A stretch of DNA of 64,000 bases from CAJXVY01 sp965657575 (GCA_965657575.1 CBFHOK010000003.1:1-64000); one strand, 5' to 3'. Positions 8,756-17,349 are shown, counted from the stretch's first letter. The notes: a model not told the origin generated them from the letters alone. Program-made: numbers and translations.

Positions 8756-9156
8756 ACCCGCTGACCATCTCGTGGGTCAAAGCTAGCCACCGCACTCTCG
8801 GCACAAATAGCAACACTGGTTGAGAAATTCAATGCAGCAAAAGGAAGACTGAGGTTTGAACAAGCTCGGACTCTTGATTCGAAATCTTCCACTTCTAAAT
8901 CAATAGAACTGATCCCCAGGGTTTGATTAGCCTGAAAATACTGTTGCAGGCGTTGTCTAACAACTGAGTACTCTGCATACTCAATTTCAGTTACCGAGTG
9001 CTGATGAGCCTGCAATAACGCAAGATCGAGATCCGCTTGCAGACGGTGCTGAGCAATCAGCATTACTCCCCCAAGATAAACAACAAGTGCTGTGGCAACA
9101 GCAATTGATGTGATGCCAATTCCGAATGGAGATATTGACCCCCTGTCATTTTTCAA
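8746..9156 (-). CDS. TadE-like minor pilin, Rv3655c type
   Basis: A 136-residue protein with a short basic N-terminus and the motif DRGSISPFGIG leading into one hydrophobic helix (about 10-35). This is the layout of the small TadE-like proteins encoded at the end of actinobacterial secretion/Tad loci. The region after the helix is variable and contains two cysteines (C98 and C117 by rough count). It would sit in the membrane and be assembled with, or help assemble, Flp/Tad pili. It is last in the tad operon and overlaps the preceding gene by 11 bases. Confidence 0.7.
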   Translation of the reverse strand: MKNDRGSISPFGIGITSIAVATALVVYLGGVMLIAQHRLQADLDLALLQAHQHSVTEIEYAEYSVVRQRLQQYFQANQTLGISSIDLEVEDFESRVRACSNLSLPFAALNFSTSVAICAESAVASFDPRDGQRVQS

Positions 9157-9499
9157 TTACCGCCACCTTTGATGCGGTTGCTGTGTCGATTTGCAACTCA
9201 AGCTGATACCAACCCCCTTCCGACCCGCAGTCGCGAATGCAATTGATGCTCAGGTTTGCTGGGTAATCAAATTCACGAGCTATTTCTTGCGCCAATCTAG
9301 AGGCTTCAGTTTCGGGATTTTCAGCTTTCGTGATCATTAGTTCTCTTGCTACCATTCGCACCACACTCTCCGCAGCCAATTGTTTTTGAATTGCTTGAAA
9401 CCCGGTCGGTACTAGTGAAAAAACAAGGATCGGCAGTATCGAGTAAATGATTATCTCGATTGCCGCATAACCTTTAGAACTGTCTTTCCAATTCCGCAC
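9146..9499 (-). CDS. TadE-family pilus protein
   Basis: Taken from GTG at 9499 (117 residues); a longer frame reaches 9541 but overlaps the upstream gene more. The N-terminus SSKGYAAIEIIIYSILPIL has the prepilin-like pattern Gly followed by five residues ending in Glu, then a single hydrophobic helix, as expected for a TadE/TadF minor pilin cut by the A24 peptidase. The C-terminal half has a cysteine pair (NCIRDCGSEGG) that could form a disulfide outside the cell. It overlaps the preceding gene by 26 bases and the following one by 11. Confidence 0.7.
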   Translation of the reverse strand: MRNWKDSSKGYAAIEIIIYSILPILVFSLVPTGFQAIQKQLAAESVVRMVARELMITKAENPETEASRLAQEIAREFDYPANLSINCIRDCGSEGGWYQLELQIDTATASKVAVIEK

Positions 9500-9842
9500 T
9501 ACCCACCACCAATGGCACCGAGATTGAATCGATAAAACCAACCTGTGGAAGCTCAGCAGTTATCGATACCTGCAGCACCTCGCCCTCTAGCTTTGAGTCA
9601 GTTGAAAAATTGGCAAGAGATGGCACTCGTTTATCCAATAATTTCAACGCATATCGCTCGCCATCGGCAGGAGTTTTGTCAGCCAACGCCCCTTCCCTGG
9701 CCCCACTAACCGCAGCGTCTCGAATCAACATCACGTTCCAGCCGGCAATCATTGCGGTAATAACTGAAATTGAAACCAGTGTTATTGCGGTGAGGCCTAT
9801 CACCGCTCCCACCACCGCCGATCCCTTAGGACTCGAAATCAA
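9474..9842 (-). CDS. TadE-like pilus protein
   Basis: I choose the TTG at 9842, which overlaps the stop of the 50-residue gene upstream as TTGA, giving 122 residues; the longer frame from 10013 would run through that gene and its ribosome binding site. The protein starts MISSPKGSAVVGAVIGL, one transmembrane helix, then NVMLIRDAAVSGAREGA, the TadE-like amphipathic region. The rest is probably an extracytoplasmic beta domain. It is part of the tad operon and likely a minor pilin or pilus-anchoring protein. Confidence 0.65.
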   Translation of the reverse strand: MISSPKGSAVVGAVIGLTAITLVSISVITAMIAGWNVMLIRDAAVSGAREGALADKTPADGERYALKLLDKRVPSLANFSTDSKLEGEVLQVSITAELPQVGFIDSISVPLVVGSAELERQF

Positions 9843-9991
9843 AATGAAACTACCCTTGAAATCGCCTGATCGAATACCCCTTGCAGGGCTGGTCCGGCTA
9901 TACCCCATATAAGAATCACCAGACCAGCAGTCATCAGCGTTATCAGCACCCAGCCCGGAACATCCCCGCGCTCTGATCGAATTGTTTTCAT
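9839..9991 (-). CDS. Small pilin-like membrane peptide of the Tad operon (50 aa)
   Basis: ATG at 9991 is preceded by an excellent AAGGAG site (spacing about 5) and encodes 50 residues ending at TGA 9839. The peptide begins MKTIRSERGDVPGWVLITLM, continues as one hydrophobic helix and ends FDQAISRVVSF. Size, position between tadC and the TadE-like genes, and the basic-ERG-hydrophobic layout match the small pilin-like gene found at this place in other actinobacterial tad loci (the slot of Rv3656c). It lacks the canonical Glu at +5 after the Gly, so cleavage by the prepilin peptidase is plausible but unproven. It may be the major subunit. Confidence 0.7.
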   Translation of the reverse strand: MKTIRSERGDVPGWVLITLMTAGLVILIWGIAGPALQGVFDQAISRVVSF

Positions 9992-10002
9992 TTCTCTCCT
10001 TT

Positions 10003-10530
10003 CTATATGCCAAGCCCCAGGTTGGAAAGGCTTGGAAAACTTGCCATCAGAACACTGATGGGCAAAATCAGAAACACCATTGGCAAAAGCATTTTGGTTT
10101 CGTTGCTGTTTGCTTTTTGCAGTTCTTTCTGAGCGAGCTGGTGATTGATGGTGCCTGATTGTGCAATCAGCGCTTCACTGATTGGCGTCCCTCGTGAAAT
10201 TGACAGCGAGAGCTTGGATGCGAACTCGCTCAGGCTTGAATTTTTTGACTCGCTGGCGGTGTCATTCAAGGCATCAATAAATGACTCTCCTAGGTCAACC
10301 CGTCTGACTATTTCTTTCAGCTTCATCGATAAATTCCCACTCATGCGCTGACTGATCCATGCAAAACTTTGCTCGACTCCGAGCCCGTTTTTCACGCAAA
10401 GTGCCAATAGCAATGCAAAATCCGCAAGCTCGCTATCAATAGAGGCGTCTGCCTTTTTGGATTTCTTTATCTTTATTTGGCTCTGATACTCAAATCTTGG
10501 GGAGACTCGAACGCGTTTCTCAATCTGCAT
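10003..10530 (-). CDS. tadC: TadC-like inner-membrane platform protein (T2SSF domain)
   Basis: Taken from ATG at 10530, which overlaps the tadB stop by 11 bases (175 residues). It carries a type II secretion F-like domain: helices around DSELADFALLLALCVKNG, an acidic/amphipathic central region (ISQRMSGNLSMKLKEIVRRV), GTPISEALIAQSG, and a final hydrophobic hairpin. With TadB it would form the membrane platform that couples the TadA ATPase to pilus assembly. The protein is short, as usual for the actinobacterial paralogues. Confidence 0.75.
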   Translation of the reverse strand: MQIEKRVRVSPRFEYQSQIKIKKSKKADASIDSELADFALLLALCVKNGLGVEQSFAWISQRMSGNLSMKLKEIVRRVDLGESFIDALNDTASESKNSSLSEFASKLSLSISRGTPISEALIAQSGTINHQLAQKELQKANSNETKMLLPMVFLILPISVLMASFPSLSNLGLGI

Positions 10531-11284
10531 TAAACACCCGCTTCCGCTCTGGGACCCGACCAATCCGGTCAGTCATCCAATAGGCAAAAACACTGATAGC
10601 GAGGGCAATCAGCATCACTTGATTACCTTCAGTCGATTGATAGCTTTGCAGGCCTTCAGGTCTTTGGATAAGTAACAGAACTATTAGCCATGGAGCTAAT
10701 AAACCAAATTTTGCAATAGCCATTGACCAGTTGTGTTTTGAGGATATTTCGCTCTCTCTTTGCAGTGCTGTCCTGGATTGACTGGCAAGATCAGACCACG
10801 AACCAACTTGACCGCTAAGCCCAAATCGCAGACTGAGGATATTTAGAAGGGAATAGAAATCGGCATAGCGATTGGCTGTGGACAACCTAAACCAATCCAA
10901 GGACTTTTCTTCATCTTCAATATCTAGCCTCGATGCCAAAGCGGCAAAGCTTTCTCGAAGCTGACCTGGTCCAGAATCCCTAATCTCTTCAATCTGCTCA
11001 ATCAAGGGGATTGACGCCTGGTATCCAGATTGTGTGAGCTCAAACACCGCTGGCCACGCATCCAACATTCTTCGTTTGCGGATTGTTGCTTTGATCCGAA
11101 GAAACTCGATTACACCCAGCCCAAATAAAACCGCAATAGCAACTCCAAATGCATATATTCCAAAAATCAAATAGACAACAAATCCAACTAACGCAGAAGT
11201 TAGAACAGATAGGCCAAGAAACTTATCTGCACCGAACTGATAAAAACCCGCCTCAGCAACAAGAGTCCGAAGTTTAGAAATCAC
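10520..11284 (-). CDS. tadB: TadB-like inner-membrane platform protein (T2SSF domain)
   Basis: I prefer GTG at 11284 (254 residues), preceded by GAGAGG and overlapping the tadA stop by 11 bases; the frame is open to 11350. There is an N-terminal pair of hydrophobic helices (about residues 25-60), a cytoplasmic T2SSF domain with RMLDAWPAVFELTQSGYQAS and SLDWFRLSTANRYADFYSLL, then two C-terminal helices ending in the basic RIGRVPERKRVFNAD. It is the partner of TadC and TadA in pilus assembly. Confidence 0.75.
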   Translation of the reverse strand: MISKLRTLVAEAGFYQFGADKFLGLSVLTSALVGFVVYLIFGIYAFGVAIAVLFGLGVIEFLRIKATIRKRRMLDAWPAVFELTQSGYQASIPLIEQIEEIRDSGPGQLRESFAALASRLDIEDEEKSLDWFRLSTANRYADFYSLLNILSLRFGLSGQVGSWSDLASQSRTALQRESEISSKHNWSMAIAKFGLLAPWLIVLLLIQRPEGLQSYQSTEGNQVMLIALAISVFAYWMTDRIGRVPERKRVFNAD

Positions 11285-12317
11285 GTTCCCAAACCTCTCT
11301 AACGGTTCTCGAGCCATCCGCTGCTCTTTGGCAGTGAATGACCATGTCAACCACTGAGTCGACTGTTGGATTTAGAAATCCTTCACTGATGTTCCCTCCT
11401 GCCAATAGCGGCAGGGTGCGCATTTTTCTCAGGGCCTCTTCAGCGCTGTTTGCGTGAATGGTGCAAATACCTGGAATTCCAGAATTGAGCGCGATCAGCA
11501 AATCAAGCGCTTCTGCACCCCTCACCTCACCAACAGCGATTCGGTCTGGCCTCATTCGAAGAGCTTCTCTGACCAGCTGCCTCAAAGGAACCTCGGTTGC
11601 CCCCTCTGGCGAACCTGGTCTTGTTTGCATTGCGACCCAGTCGTCCAACGGGGTGTAAATCTCAAAGGTGTCCTCGCAACTAACAAGTCTTTGACCCTGC
11701 AATTCGTTCAACATCGCACACATCATTGTGGTTTTACCCGCCTGTGTGGCACCACTGACCAAGATATTTTTGCCATTGGCAACCGCTGAACGAATTTGAT
11801 CGAGCTGGTTTAGAGACATAACCCCCTGGTCATGCAATTGGTCTAGGGATTTCAATGATTTAGAAAACTTACGGATATTCACCGCCCAGTGACTCTGAGT
11901 TACCTCGGGAATCACAACATGCAATCGAGAACCGTCAGCTAATGCAGCATCAACCGAGGGGTTTGACCGATCGAGCCTTCTTCCGCTGTGACGGAGAAGT
12001 TTTTGGATGATTCTCCTAAGGTCCTCTGAGTTCAAATCAACTTTCTGAGTGCGATTTTTGCCCTGTTTATGAAAGCGAACCTCGTTCGGTTTATTTATCC
12101 AAATCTCTTCGATATCTGGATCAGTAAAAAACTCCTGCAAAGGTCCGTAACCGGTGAGTTCATTCAGAACTGCCGCTTTTGCATGGTTTTCATCGACAAC
12201 CTGCCCTCCACCCAAAGCCAACTCGTCCAAAGCCTTCTCAGCAGCATTCGAGGGGTGGGATTGCATGGCAAGCACTCGAGCTCGTTTTGATAGCTGCAAA
12301 ACATCCGCGTCATTCAT
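11274..12317 (-). CDS. tadA: Tad pilus secretion ATPase (CpaF/TadA family)
   Basis: A 347-residue hexameric GspE-family ATPase that powers Tad/Flp pilus assembly. The N-terminal domain contains LTGYGPLQEFFTDPDIEEIW, the usual CpaF signature. Walker A is GATQAGKTT at about 187, followed by the Asp box CEDTFEI and VGEVRGAEALDLLIALNSG (Walker B region), with a His-box GICTIHANSAEEAL. Compared with many CpaF proteins it is shortened at the N-terminus. It is the first gene of the operon. No TadZ/CpaE-like (Rv3660c) gene precedes it; a tRNA gene lies upstream instead. Confidence 0.9.
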   Translation of the reverse strand: MNDADVLQLSKRARVLAMQSHPSNAAEKALDELALGGGQVVDENHAKAAVLNELTGYGPLQEFFTDPDIEEIWINKPNEVRFHKQGKNRTQKVDLNSEDLRRIIQKLLRHSGRRLDRSNPSVDAALADGSRLHVVIPEVTQSHWAVNIRKFSKSLKSLDQLHDQGVMSLNQLDQIRSAVANGKNILVSGATQAGKTTMMCAMLNELQGQRLVSCEDTFEIYTPLDDWVAMQTRPGSPEGATEVPLRQLVREALRMRPDRIAVGEVRGAEALDLLIALNSGIPGICTIHANSAEEALRKMRTLPLLAGGNISEGFLNPTVDSVVDMVIHCQRAADGSRTVREVWERDF

Positions 12318-12396
12318 GCCTGAATAAAAGCAGAGAAAAAACTTAGTTGTATTGGGTTATCCACAGCATCAAATTCCCACTAGACTTAGCTACTGC

Positions 12397-12478
12397 GCGG
12401 AAGTGGTGAAATTGGTATACACGCTAGATTTAGGTTCTAGTGCCGAGAGGCGTGAGGGTTCAAGTCCCTCCTTCCGCA
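12397..12478 (+). tRNA. tRNA-Leu (anticodon UAG)
   Basis: An 82-nt class II tRNA. GCGGAAG pairs with CTTCCGC; anticodon stem CTAGA/TCTAG encloses loop TTTAGGT with anticodon TAG, reading CUA. There is a long variable arm (TGCCGAGAGGCG), T loop TTCAAGT and discriminator A; CCA is not encoded. A TAGACT box at 12381-12386 could be its -10 element. Confidence 0.95.
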
Positions 12479-12480
12479 CT

Positions 12481-13506
12481 CTACTCAGATAGCTCCGGAG
12501 CTATCTCTGTTCCCAACAATTCAATCGATTTCATAACCGCCATGTGATCTAGGTTGCCAAGATCCATCTGCAGGATATACCTGGATAGGCCAAGACCTTC
12601 TTTGAGTTCATGCAGGCGGTCTTTGACTTCACTGACCGAACCAACCAAAAAAGCCCCCGGGTGATTTACCTGCATCTGATAACTGTTTGGATTAGGTGGA
12701 GCAAAACCTCGCTCGGCAGCAATCTGACTCATGGTCTGATTCCAATATGGATAAAACAGCTCCTTGGTCGCCTTGGCATCTTCACCAACTAGTCCAAACC
12801 CAGCAACGCCGACCTTTAGTTTCTCAACATCGTGTCCTGAGTTGGCTGCTGTCTCCCGATAGAGATCGACAAGTGGTTTGAACTGCATCGGGAAACCACC
12901 GATGATTGCGTAGATAGCATGCTGGCCAAGGCGTCCGGCCCGAGCAGATGAAGCAGGTGTTCCACCCGTTCCCACCCAAATAGGAATCTCCTTGTCCTCA
13001 TATGGCCTAGGCCAAATACCTGCGTTATCAAGAGCGTTTCTAAACTTCCCGTTCCAAGTAATTGGGTTTTCACGATTTAGTTTCAACAAAAGCTGCAGCT
13101 TTTCTTCAAACAGCTCTTCGTATTCACCCAAGCTGTCACCAAATAGTGGATAGGACTCAATAAAACTGCCTCGACCTACTGTGATGTCAGCCCTTCCTAG
13201 AGAGATCAGACTCAACTCAGCAAACTGTTGAAATACCCTCACCGGATCCTCGGTGCTGAGCACGGTTACCGATGAACCAATGCGAATATTTTTGGTAATG
13301 GCAGCTGCTGCGCCAAGTATTACCGAGGGAGAGCTAATTGGAAAATCGGGCCTGTGGTGTTCGCCCACACCAAAAAACCCCAAACCAACCTCATCCGCAA
13401 GCTTTACGCGCTCTAAAAGGTTTTGAACGCTTCGCTCTGATGGATACATCTTCCCGGTCTCCGGGTTGACGCTGTTATCTCCGAAGGTGTAAACACCTAA
13501 CTCCAC
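12481..13506 (-). CDS. LLM-class (luciferase-like) flavin-dependent oxidoreductase
   Basis: A 341-residue TIM-barrel protein with the luciferase-like pattern: FGVGEHHRPDFPISSPSVIL near residues 45-64, then RIGSSVTVLSTEDPVRVFQQ and GRADITVGRGSF. It would use reduced FMN or F420; the group with a GEHH motif is commonly FMN-linked but uncharacterised. The natural substrate is unknown. It starts at GTG. Its stop lies 2 bases from the convergent tRNA-Leu gene, leaving no room for a terminator between them. Confidence 0.85.
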   Translation of the reverse strand: MELGVYTFGDNSVNPETGKMYPSERSVQNLLERVKLADEVGLGFFGVGEHHRPDFPISSPSVILGAAAAITKNIRIGSSVTVLSTEDPVRVFQQFAELSLISLGRADITVGRGSFIESYPLFGDSLGEYEELFEEKLQLLLKLNRENPITWNGKFRNALDNAGIWPRPYEDKEIPIWVGTGGTPASSARAGRLGQHAIYAIIGGFPMQFKPLVDLYRETAANSGHDVEKLKVGVAGFGLVGEDAKATKELFYPYWNQTMSQIAAERGFAPPNPNSYQMQVNHPGAFLVGSVSEVKDRLHELKEGLGLSRYILQMDLGNLDHMAVMKSIELLGTEIAPELSE

Positions 13507-13518
13507 CTAGTCTCCCAA

Positions 13519-14088
13519 CTATTTCAATGACTTCTGCAATAAAACCGTACCCAGCCATCTTCCGAACTTGAATCCGACCTTGCCAAGGTGTCCCTGTTGC
13601 TCAAAGCCGAGCTTTTTATGAAGCGCGATTGACGCATCAGCACCTGAATCACTGATGACCGCAATGATTTCCTTAATACCGGCCTCGGTTGAAAGCCTAA
13701 CCAGTTCTGTCAACAACGCCTTGCCATACCCTCTGCCAATGGCTCCCGGTCTTAGATAAACACTGTTTTCTACCGTTTTTTTGAAGGCTGATTTTTCTCT
13801 CCAGGGTGCCACGTAGGCAAACCCAATCACTTCACCCGAAGATGTCGCCAATACTAAAAATGGCATATTGAGCTTTTCTAGGTGTTCAAATTTAGCTATC
13901 CACTTAGGAACATCCCATGGTTGTTCATCAAAGGTAATAACCGTATTGCGAACATAAAAGTTGTAAATATCAGCAACCAAACCCATGTCTTCAACCTTGG
14001 CTGGTCTGATTACTGCCGGTCCGGGTTCTGGTTTGGGGTTTCTGCGAAGCTTTCTAACCATCCGCCAGCGGGATGCGCTATCAATCAT
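13519..14088 (-). CDS. GNAT N-acetyltransferase, phosphinothricin-acetyltransferase-like
   Basis: ATG at 14088 overlaps the ung stop as ATGA and gives 189 residues. After a basic N-terminal extension, residues about 29-189 form a GNAT domain of the Pat/YncA type: IRPAKVEDMGLVADIYNFYV, ITFDEQPW, the acetyl-CoA loop LRPGAIGRGYGKALLTELV and LHKKLGFEQQGHLGKVGFK. Members acetylate small amines, including phosphinothricin or methionine derivatives, but the substrate here is not predictable. It is coupled to ung, apparently without functional connection. Confidence 0.8.
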   Translation of the reverse strand: MIDSASRWRMVRKLRRNPKPEPGPAVIRPAKVEDMGLVADIYNFYVRNTVITFDEQPWDVPKWIAKFEHLEKLNMPFLVLATSSGEVIGFAYVAPWREKSAFKKTVENSVYLRPGAIGRGYGKALLTELVRLSTEAGIKEIIAVISDSGADASIALHKKLGFEQQGHLGKVGFKFGRWLGTVLLQKSLK

Positions 14089-14723
14089 CGGCAGGTCCAA
14101 TCAATGGGTTGTTCACCAAGCTTAACCAATGCCTGGTTCACCTTGCTAAACGGCTTAGAGCCAAAAAAACCACGATAACTACTCAAAGGGGAAGGGTGTG
14201 CTGAACTGATCACAGTTGAATCACTCAACACTGGAGCAATCTGCTGCGCTTGCCTGCCCCACAGAACAGCAACCAAAGGACCGCTCTCTGCTAAAACCCT
14301 CACCGCATCCTGGGTAAACGCTGACCATAAATCGGAATGCTGATTACTCTCGCCGCTCACAGTTGATAGAGATCTGTTCAAAAGCATTACTCCCTGGTCC
14401 TGCCAGCAGGAGATATCTAGGTTCTTGTCCACCCTGACCCCAAGGTCGTCAGCTAGCTCAGTCAAGATGTTTCGAAGACTTGCAGGGATTGATTCCGAGT
14501 TACTTGCAAAAGCCAATCCGCAGGCGTGCTCGGGGTTTGGGTAAGGATCTTGGCCAAGTATTAGAACTTTGTAGTGCTCTATCGGTTGTTCAAAAACTCG
14601 CATCACCTGACTGTGTTTTGGAACTATGTCCACAGTCTCCAGCTGAGTATCTAGATAAACAAGATGTTCTTGCCAGGAGGCAAGCCGATGCTGCCAAGAT
14701 TCGTGCATCTGTTCAAAAAACAT
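14085..14723 (-). CDS. ung: Uracil-DNA glycosylase, family 1
   Basis: Taken from ATG at 14723 (212 residues; a TTG precedes it directly). It excises uracil from DNA to start base-excision repair. The water-activating loop is GQDPYPNPEHACGLAFAS, where the usual PYH reads PYP as in many actinobacteria. The uracil-binding Asn lies in MLLNRSLSTV and the Leu-intercalation loop is SAHPSPLSSYRGFFGSKPF, with the catalytic His. Length is normal for the family. Confidence 0.95.
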   Translation of the reverse strand: MFFEQMHESWQHRLASWQEHLVYLDTQLETVDIVPKHSQVMRVFEQPIEHYKVLILGQDPYPNPEHACGLAFASNSESIPASLRNILTELADDLGVRVDKNLDISCWQDQGVMLLNRSLSTVSGESNQHSDLWSAFTQDAVRVLAESGPLVAVLWGRQAQQIAPVLSDSTVISSAHPSPLSSYRGFFGSKPFSKVNQALVKLGEQPIDWTCR

Positions 14724-14775
14724 CAAATATCTCCAATAGCTACAAATCTACTGTTACGAAATATATCCTTGAGGT

Positions 14776-14804
14776 TTGCAACTGTGTGAGTCAGTGCCTA
14801 GCTT
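14776..14804 (+). promoter_or_regulatory. Putative promoter of metY-metX
   Basis: TTGCAA at 14776-14781 and TAGCTT at 14799-14804 are spaced by 17 bases. Transcription would begin near 14811, giving a leader of under 30 bases before the metY ATG. That is too short for a SAM riboswitch, and no riboswitch-like fold was seen upstream. Confidence 0.5.
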
Positions 14805-14838
14805 TAGAGCACAGATTTCACAAAGAAAGAGAAAACCA

Positions 14839-16134
14839 ATGTCAGATTCAGCAAACTGGGGTTTTGAAACCAAGCAGATTCACGCAGGTTGGACAGAAGA
14901 CCCAACCACTAAAAGCGCTACCCCTCCCATTTACACCTCAACTGCCTTTACCTTCAACTCAGCAGAGCACGCAAGAAACCTGTTTGCTCTAGGAGAGTTT
15001 GGAAACATCTACACCAGAATCATGAACCCAACTCAGGATGTTGTTGAGCAGCGCATTGCCGCCCTGGAGGGTGGAACCGCTGCCCTTTTGGTTGCCAGCG
15101 GTCAGGCTGCTGAAACCCTTGCAATCTTGAATATCGCCGAAGCTGGTGACCACATTGTCACGAGTAGCGTTCTCTATGGTGGCACCTACAACCTCTTCAA
15201 GCACACATTCCCAAAGATGGGCATCGAGGTCACCTTCGTCAAAGACCAGGACAACTTGGATGAGTGGAACGCAGCGGTCAAGGACAACACCAAGCTGTTT
15301 TTCGGCGAGACAATCGGTAACCCAAAGACCAACATTCTGGATATCGAAGGTGTTAGTGACGTGGCTCACAAAAACGGCATCCCCTTGCTAGTTGACAACA
15401 CCATCGCCACCCCTTATCTCTTGAACCCTCTAAAGCACGGAGCAGACATTGTTATTCACTCTGCAACTAAGTATTTGGGTGGCCACGGTCAAGCTCTGGC
15501 CGGAGCAATTGTTGATGGTGGAAAGTTTGAGTGGAGCAAATCAGATAAGTTCCCAGGACTAACTACCCCTGATGAGTCCTACCACGGTGTGAACTACACA
15601 GCTGCCCTGGGGGATGCAATCGCCTACATCATCAAGGCCAGAGTTCAGCTATTGCGCGACCTAGGACCATCGGTTGCTCCGCAGAATGCTTACCAGATCC
15701 TGCAAGGCATCGACACGCTGTCGATCCGAGTAGAGCGCCACGTAGAAAACGCCACCAAGGTTGCAAACTGGCTAGAGGGTCACGCCCAGGTTGAGAAAGT
15801 CAACTACGCAAGCTTGGATTCAAGTGAATTCAAGCAAAGAGCAGATAAGTATGCCCCTAAGGGAATCGGTGGAATCCTGAGCTTCGAGCTCCAAGGGGGT
15901 CGCGAAGCTGGTGAGAAATTTGTTGAGGCACTTAGCCTTTTCAAGCACGTCGCCAACTTCGGAGACGTTCGCTCACTGGTTGTTCACCCAGCATCCACAA
16001 CTCACAGCCAGCTAACCGAGGCGCAGCAACTTGAAGCTCAGGTGAGCCCAGGTTTGGTGAGATTGTCTATTGGACTAGAAACAGTCGAAGACATCATCGC
16101 CGATCTGGAATCAGCATTTGAGGCGGTCAAATAA
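14839..16134 (+). CDS. metY: O-acetylhomoserine sulfhydrylase (aminocarboxypropyltransferase)
   Basis: ATG at 14839 (AAAGAGA upstream) gives 431 residues. A PLP enzyme of the Cys/Met metabolism family that makes homocysteine, or methionine with methanethiol, from O-acetylhomoserine. The Lys of HSATKYLGGHG binds PLP. YTRIMNPTQDVVEQRIAALEG, the PLP-contacting ASGQAAETLA and the C-terminal SLVVHPASTTHSQL are all MetY hallmarks. The length of 430 separates it from the shorter MetB/MetC enzymes. metX, which makes its substrate, follows after 3 bases. Confidence 0.95.
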   Translation: MSDSANWGFETKQIHAGWTEDPTTKSATPPIYTSTAFTFNSAEHARNLFALGEFGNIYTRIMNPTQDVVEQRIAALEGGTAALLVASGQAAETLAILNIAEAGDHIVTSSVLYGGTYNLFKHTFPKMGIEVTFVKDQDNLDEWNAAVKDNTKLFFGETIGNPKTNILDIEGVSDVAHKNGIPLLVDNTIATPYLLNPLKHGADIVIHSATKYLGGHGQALAGAIVDGGKFEWSKSDKFPGLTTPDESYHGVNYTAALGDAIAYIIKARVQLLRDLGPSVAPQNAYQILQGIDTLSIRVERHVENATKVANWLEGHAQVEKVNYASLDSSEFKQRADKYAPKGIGGILSFELQGGREAGEKFVEALSLFKHVANFGDVRSLVVHPASTTHSQLTEAQQLEAQVSPGLVRLSIGLETVEDIIADLESAFEAVK

Positions 16135-16137
16135 AAC

Positions 16138-17343
16138 TTGGAATTTCAAACCAGCGAGGACACGGTCCCAACCGGACTGATATCCGATGAGTTGTCCAGG
16201 CAACTCATCGGACGTCCTCCTGCAAGCGGAGGCTGGCAGGATGGCGACCCCGTTGGGGATAGAAAATTCACCTCCAGGTTTGATTTAGAACTAGAGGCTG
16301 GTGGCAAACTCTCCTCTGCTGTGATCGCTTATGAGAGCTGGGGAGAGCTAAACGGCGACAAATCAAATGCAGTCTTGATCCTTCACGCCCTGACCGGAGA
16401 CAGTCACACAGTTGGTAGTGCAAGCGATGCTCACCCAACCAATGGTTGGTGGGATGAACTAATCGGACCGGGTAAGGCAATTGATACCAATAAGTTCTTT
16501 GTTGTCACGCCGAACATAATCGGTGGATGTCAAGGGTCCACTGGTCCGGCCTCTTTGAACCGAAGCGGTGTTGAGTATGGGCCAAACTTTCCTCACCTAA
16601 CGATTCGCGATCAAACGAAATCGCTTGATGCACTTACCGATTTCTTAGAAATACCGCGCTGGCATTCAGTGATTGGCGGATCAATGGGCGGGATGCATGC
16701 CCTTGAGTATGCAATTACAAATCAAGAAAAACTTCAAAGTTTGGGCGTTCTGGCTGCGCCTGCTGTTTCAAGTGCAGACCAGATAGCGATCAACTCAATT
16801 CAGGTTGAAGCAATCAGAACTGACAGTCAGTTTCACTCAGGTTGGTACTACGACAAAAAACCGGGGTTTGGGCCGCACAGAGGTCTCGCTCTTGCCAGAA
16901 GAATGGCTCTATTGAACTACCGCTCGCCACAAGAGCTCAATGACCGCTTCCAACGAAGCTGGCAATCAGGGGTTAGCCCCTTTGGTGAGGGTGGAAGATT
17001 TTCAATTGAGTCTTACTTGGATTTCCACGGAAATAAATTCACCAGAAGGTTTGATGCCAACAGCTACATAATCCTCGCCGAGGCCATGAACACCCATGAT
17101 GTCGGAAGAGACCGAGGTGGGGTTGAAGCTGCCCTTGCTCAAATCAATGTTCCGACATTGGTTTTGGGGATTAGTAGCGATCGACTGTTTCCAGTTGAGA
17201 ACCAAAAATTGATAGCCGAAAACCTCGGTGGTGAGCTTATTGGTGGGGGCTTGCAAATTATTGAGTCTGAATTCGGCCACGACGGCTTCTTGATCGAAAA
17301 AGATGAGGTCGGGAAGCATCTTAAAACGCTTTTAGAGGTCTAA
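16138..17343 (+). CDS. metX: Homoserine O-acetyltransferase
   Basis: A 401-residue alpha/beta hydrolase-fold transferase starting at TTG, making O-acetylhomoserine from homoserine and acetyl-CoA. The nucleophile elbow is VIGGSMGGMHALEYA, with Asp in LGISSDRLFP and His in SEFGHDGFL completing the triad. NVILHAL-like VLILHALTGDSH and the NIIGGCQGSTGPAS oxyanion region are also typical. The family also contains succinyl-transferases that sequence alone separates poorly. It forms a two-gene operon with metY for direct sulfhydrylation. Confidence 0.93.
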   Translation: MEFQTSEDTVPTGLISDELSRQLIGRPPASGGWQDGDPVGDRKFTSRFDLELEAGGKLSSAVIAYESWGELNGDKSNAVLILHALTGDSHTVGSASDAHPTNGWWDELIGPGKAIDTNKFFVVTPNIIGGCQGSTGPASLNRSGVEYGPNFPHLTIRDQTKSLDALTDFLEIPRWHSVIGGSMGGMHALEYAITNQEKLQSLGVLAAPAVSSADQIAINSIQVEAIRTDSQFHSGWYYDKKPGFGPHRGLALARRMALLNYRSPQELNDRFQRSWQSGVSPFGEGGRFSIESYLDFHGNKFTRRFDANSYIILAEAMNTHDVGRDRGGVEAALAQINVPTLVLGISSDRLFPVENQKLIAENLGGELIGGGLQIIESEFGHDGFLIEKDEVGKHLKTLLEV

Positions 17344-17349
17344 ACTTTT

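Noticed and set aside
9843..10013. Long N-terminal extension of the TadE-like gene up to 10013
   Set aside because: Would pass through the ribosome binding site and whole frame of the 50-residue gene; the TTGA overlap start at 9842 fits better.
14727..14838. Possible SAM riboswitch upstream of metY
   Set aside because: The leader after the predicted promoter is under 30 bases and shows no SAM-aptamer pattern.
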